Assembly (NCBI GenBank): GCA_030386875.1
Contig: CM059567.1
Location: 86,483,130-86,547,129, forward strand
DNA from: Morinoia aosen
Taxonomy: Eukaryota; Arthropoda; Malacostraca; Amphipoda; Talitridae
DNA length: 64,000 nt
Reading direction: 5' to 3'
The notes under the pieces were generated by a model that saw nothing but the letters and a program-made list of their open reading frames with translations, was not told where the DNA came from and searched no databases. This document shows, one piece after another, positions 62,488-64,000 of this stretch. Position 1 is the first letter of the stretch; every line of letters starts with the position of its first letter. The translations under genes and the position numbers were made by a program.

Positions 62488-64000
62488 CTATGACAGAGAT
62501 GCAAAATGACGTGACACATTTACTCTAAATTCTTTTCCAGTTTTAGAGTTTTTGATATGCTGGGGAAGCTTGTTCCACAAAAAAGCTCCAGAAACTGAGA
62601 GAGCTTTTTGTCCCACGTTAGATGAACGGTAACTGACTAACACATCATTCCTCCGGTTTGGTCTTTCGTTTGGGATATTAGATGGAAAAAAATTTACCAC
62701 CGCTGCATTACTTTGGGGGAGGTACAGAGAGGAGAATACTCGTCGAGCTTTCTGGATCATGAATCTGTTCGGTATTGGGATCCAGTCGAGTTTTCTTAAA
62801 AGAGGGGTGACGTGATCGTATTTATTAAAATTTCCTTTGCATACCACTTTGGCGGCGAAGTTTACACATTTTTGCAACTCTTCCTGACGACATTTAGGTA
62901 AGTCTCCCCACACAAGACTGCAGTAGTCCAGACGCGATAAAACTAAAGACTGAATCACTAACAATCTAGATTTTTCGTCAAGTGTGTTCTTTATACGATG
63001 AAAGAACATTAAGGTTCCGTTAATTTTGTTGCACATTGTTTCGACGTGTGAATTGAAAGTCATATTTTTGTCAAACCAAACACCCAGATTTTTAACCTTA
63101 TCGACTGGTTTAATTGTATCGTCTCCAAATGTTAGCTTGAATGGTGGTAAATTTCCAGTCGCATTCTGTGATCCAAAAATAATGCATTGCGTTTTACTTG
63201 CGTTAAGTTTGAGGCCATTATGGTCATACCACAATTTCAGATTTCTCAGAAGGTTTTCAGCGTTGGCTTGTGTTTCTGTTAAATCCGCTGTTGAGCTTGT
63301 CATGGCACTCTGTACGTCATCAGCATACATTGAGATTTTTGTGTTTGCCGGCATGGTGGGGAAATCGTTGATGAAAATTGAAAATAGGAGTGGGCCGATG
63401 ATTGAACCTTGAGGAACGCCAAAGTTATTTGGTATGAATGATGACATTTTGTTATTCAAGCACACTGCATGAGAGCGGTTTCGTAGGTAGCTTTCAAACC
63501 ACTGAGTGTCTATTCTGAGGTTTGAAATTTTTTGTAGAAGTTTCTTATGCTCAACACTGTCGAAAGCTTTGGAGAGATCAAGCAATAGTAAGAGAGTTAA
63601 TTTTTTTTGGTCAATATCATTGTAAATTTTTTCTGTTATGTTTAACAGGGCGTCCTGAGTACTGGTATTCCTCCTGTAAGCATATTGATTGCGATGCAGT
63701 AGATGTGACTCGTCTATGTAAGACGAGAGCTGGTTTGTTATTACTTTTTCTAATATTTTGGACATAACAGGCAGGAGACTGATTGGTCTGTAGTTTGACG
63801 CTATGTCGATATCACCAGATTTATGTAATGGCTTAATTATGGATAGTTTCCATTGATCGGGAAACTTGTTTGTGACTATAGATGTATTTATTATCAAGCG
63901 AATAAAGGGTGCTGTGACAGGGAAGCTGTCTTTAATATGTTGGAGGCTTATGCCATCATGTCCAGTCGCTTTAGTATTCTTTAGTGAGTATAAGATTTTT
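62488..64000 (-). CDS. non-LTR retrotransposon reverse transcriptase, C-terminal part, open to window edge
   Basis: The minus-strand frame is open from the window edge (KNTKATGHDGISLQHIK is encoded at the extreme end) to the stop at 62488, about 503 codons. RT motifs in order: NYRPISLLPVMSKILEK, NQYAYRRNTSTQDALL, the catalytic LLLLDLSKAFDSVEH, GVPQGSIIGPLLFSIFINDF, the catalytic YADDVQ, LNASKTQCIIFG and LGVWFDKNMTF. The end resembles the SGAFLWNKLP phrase common at the C-terminus of Jockey/CR1-type ORF2 proteins, so that superclade is likely, though the exact clade is not settled. The upstream endonuclease would lie beyond the window. No stop or frameshift is seen, unlike the old relic at 17.2-19.3 kb, so this copy is comparatively young. 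Confidence 0.92.
   Translation of the reverse strand, partial: KILYSLKNTKATGHDGISLQHIKDSFPVTAPFIRLIINTSIVTNKFPDQWKLSIIKPLHKSGDIDIASNYRPISLLPVMSKILEKVITNQLSSYIDESHLLHRNQYAYRRNTSTQDALLNITEKIYNDIDQKKLTLLLLLDLSKAFDSVEHKKLLQKISNLRIDTQWFESYLRNRSHAVCLNNKMSSFIPNNFGVPQGSIIGPLLFSIFINDFPTMPANTKISMYADDVQSAMTSSTADLTETQANAENLLRNLKLWYDHNGLKLNASKTQCIIFGSQNATGNLPPFKLTFGDDTIKPVDKVKNLGVWFDKNMTFNSHVETMCNKINGTLMFFHRIKNTLDEKSRLLVIQSLVLSRLDYCSLVWGDLPKCRQEELQKCVNFAAKVVCKGNFNKYDHVTPLLRKLDWIPIPNRFMIQKARRVFSSLYLPQSNAAVVNFFPSNIPNERPNRRNDVLVSYRSSNVGQKALSVSGAFLWNKLPQHIKNSKTGKEFRVNVSRHFASLS

Overview
The window looks like arthropod nuclear DNA, most likely insect. It is AT-rich, has no operon-like gene order, and contains a dense mix of eukaryotic transposons: Tc1/mariner with a DUF4817-type transposase, classical mariner, hAT-like MITEs, a Penelope-like retroelement and a non-LTR retrotransposon. 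It also holds several minisatellites. No complete host gene, rRNA or tRNA is recognisable. A few exon-like open segments with good splice acceptors (about 11.1, 31.5-32.3, 36.6, 37.4, 39.0 and 50.7 kb) could be pieces of host genes, but none matches a family I can name.

Layout. 1-16 kb is AT-rich with little structure except two hairpins and a G-rich microsatellite. 16.1-16.5 kb is a MITE with about 100-bp inverted repeats. 17.2-19.3 kb is a decayed endonuclease/reverse transcriptase relic. 22.3-22.8 kb is an internally deleted DUF4817-type element. 27.4-27.8 kb is a GC-rich tandem array of hairpins. 31.5-39.1 kb holds most of the exon-like segments.

39.4-43.4 kb is the most striking region. 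It is a giant imperfect palindrome whose outer parts are tandem 21-bp repeats, as in foldback transposons. A seemingly intact 1,490-bp DD41D transposon with perfectly identical 166-bp terminal repeats sits in one arm, and the other arm keeps the matching unoccupied site. CACTA-like termini bearing the same palindromic TGACACACTTAGG-type motif lie at 33.1 kb and 45.0 kb in opposite orientation.

45.9-49.4 kb is a nested stack: a Tc1 element was split by a deleted mariner (TA duplication) and by a 5'-truncated Penelope-like element (TTAGCAAA duplication). 51.4-52.9 kb is a second nested stack: another Tc1-like relic was split by a MITE with a perfect 8-bp duplication and by a hAT-like MITE. 55.2-55.6 and 60.6-61.1 kb are minisatellites. 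62.5-64.0 kb holds the C-terminal part of an open non-LTR reverse transcriptase on the minus strand, running off the window edge.

The recognised genes are autonomous or decayed mobile-element genes. They form no joint pathway, but the nested insertions give a relative history of the locus.
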